Positions 63,529-64,000 of a stretch of 64,000 nucleotides of DNA are shown here, one piece after another. A model generated the notes under the pieces. It did not search any database, was not told the DNA's origin, and saw only the letters and a list, made by a program, of their open reading frames with translations. The position numbers were made by a program, and so were the translations under genes. The stretch is from contig WFXH01000080.1 in the NCBI GenBank assembly GCA_015490715.1, positions 1 through 64,000 of the forward strand, given 5' to 3'. Within the stretch, counting starts at the first letter, position 1. Every line of letters begins with the position of its first letter. The DNA comes from Saprospiraceae bacterium. Its GTDB lineage: Bacteria > Bacteroidota > Bacteroidia > Chitinophagales > Saprospiraceae.

Positions 63529-64000
63529 ATGGATGCACAAACACTTCAAAGGCTCTACCACATCTATCGCGCATCGAAGGGGGTGTCGATTGATACGCGT
63601 ACATTGCAGCCCGGCGACATCTTCTTTGCCCTAAAAGGAGAACACACCGACGGACATCAATACATCGACCAGGCGCTTTCAAAAGGAGCCGCTGCTGTAG
63701 TGGTGTGTCGGCCTTCATTGCGCAATCATCCCAAGGCCATCTACGTCGACGACACCCTCCGCGCCCTACAAACACTTGCACGCCACCACCGACAACAGTG
63801 GGGGGGCACCGTCATCGGTATCACGGGTTCCAACGGCAAGACGACCACCAAAGAGCTCATCCATACGGTACTACAGACGACCTTCCGCACCGCCGCTACT
63901 CAGGGCAATTACAACAACCACATCGGCCTACCACTCACCTTACTGCGTATCCCCTTAGAGGCGAGCTTTGCCGTTGTCGAAATGGGAGCGAGCTACCCGG
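63529..64000 (+). CDS. murF: UDP-N-acetylmuramoyl-tripeptide--D-Ala-D-Ala ligase (partial)
   Basis: The first 157 codons are present; the rest lies beyond the window. The N-terminal Mur domain has VSIDTRTLQPGDIFFALKGE (UDP-binding), then the ATP loop VIGITGSNGKTTTKELIH near residue 103 and NYNNHIGLPLTLLRI, matching MurF rather than MurE. It adds D-Ala-D-Ala to the muropeptide precursor in the cytoplasm. ATG 63529 lies 28 bp after the terminator, so it has its own promoter or depends on read-through. Confidence 0.94.
   Translation, partial: MDAQTLQRLYHIYRASKGVSIDTRTLQPGDIFFALKGEHTDGHQYIDQALSKGAAAVVVCRPSLRNHPKAIYVDDTLRALQTLARHHRQQWGGTVIGITGSNGKTTTKELIHTVLQTTFRTAATQGNYNNHIGLPLTLLRIPLEASFAVVEMGASYP

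Overview
The window is chromosomal DNA of a member of the phylum Bacteroidota, probably a Saprospiria/Chitinophagia-like environmental lineage (the class is inference). The phylum call rests on several points: a GldJ lipoprotein gene followed by murF, a PorP/SprF-family type IX secretion (T9SS) protein, at least five proteins with T9SS-type C-terminal sorting domains, -7 promoter elements of the form TAnnTTTG, few Shine-Dalgarno sequences, and an RNase HI with the viroplasmin-like N-terminal domain. No rRNA, CRISPR array, prophage or insertion sequence was seen. Three tRNA genes are present.

Layout. 1-1545 (minus): an SDR-family epimerase (partial) and a DeoR-type regulator with a repeat-flanked promoter. 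1882-10354 (plus): a tightly overlapping recD-recC-recB operon. 10355-11984: an A+T-rich patch with a frameshifted C10 (streptopain-like) peptidase remnant, a small lipoprotein and another broken ORF. 11981-13105 (minus): an orphan TRAP substrate-binding lipoprotein. 13222-16443: a DUF1800/DUF1501 pair, the second carrying both a Tat-like signal and a T9SS sorting domain. 16742-23375: a TetR-like regulator, then TolC, membrane-fusion lipoprotein and RND permease. 23405-25905 (minus): paaABCD of the phenylacetyl-CoA epoxidase. 26069-31038: prs, rplY, omega-amidase, NlpC/P60 lipoprotein, adk and obg. 31114-33331: two secreted proteins, one a repeat-containing fibre-like protein. 33728-45580: two giant paralogous HYR/dockerin-like T9SS cargo proteins flanking ruvX, def, rnhA, a TIGR04282 glycosyltransferase, three tRNAs and udk. 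45681-49271: two class-V PLP enzymes and a lipid kinase. 49265-53829: FabH-like synthase, a secreted protein, tdk, a lipoprotein and an M43 metalloprotease. 54164-63432: a 2,212-residue SdrD-repeat surface protein, its PorP/SprF-like partner and GldJ. 63529-end: murF (partial).

How it works together. Housekeeping blocks (DNA repair, nucleotide metabolism, ribosome/GTPase, Fe-S/PLP chemistry, peptidoglycan) alternate with envelope and secretion functions: T9SS cargo, T9SS components and RND efflux. The least explained signals are a short dispersed motif GGTATGAAATSGTGG, found at start codons of secreted-protein genes and in several intergenic regions; the decayed patch after recB; the giant SdrD protein paired with PorP/SprF; and the Tat-plus-T9SS DUF1501 protein.
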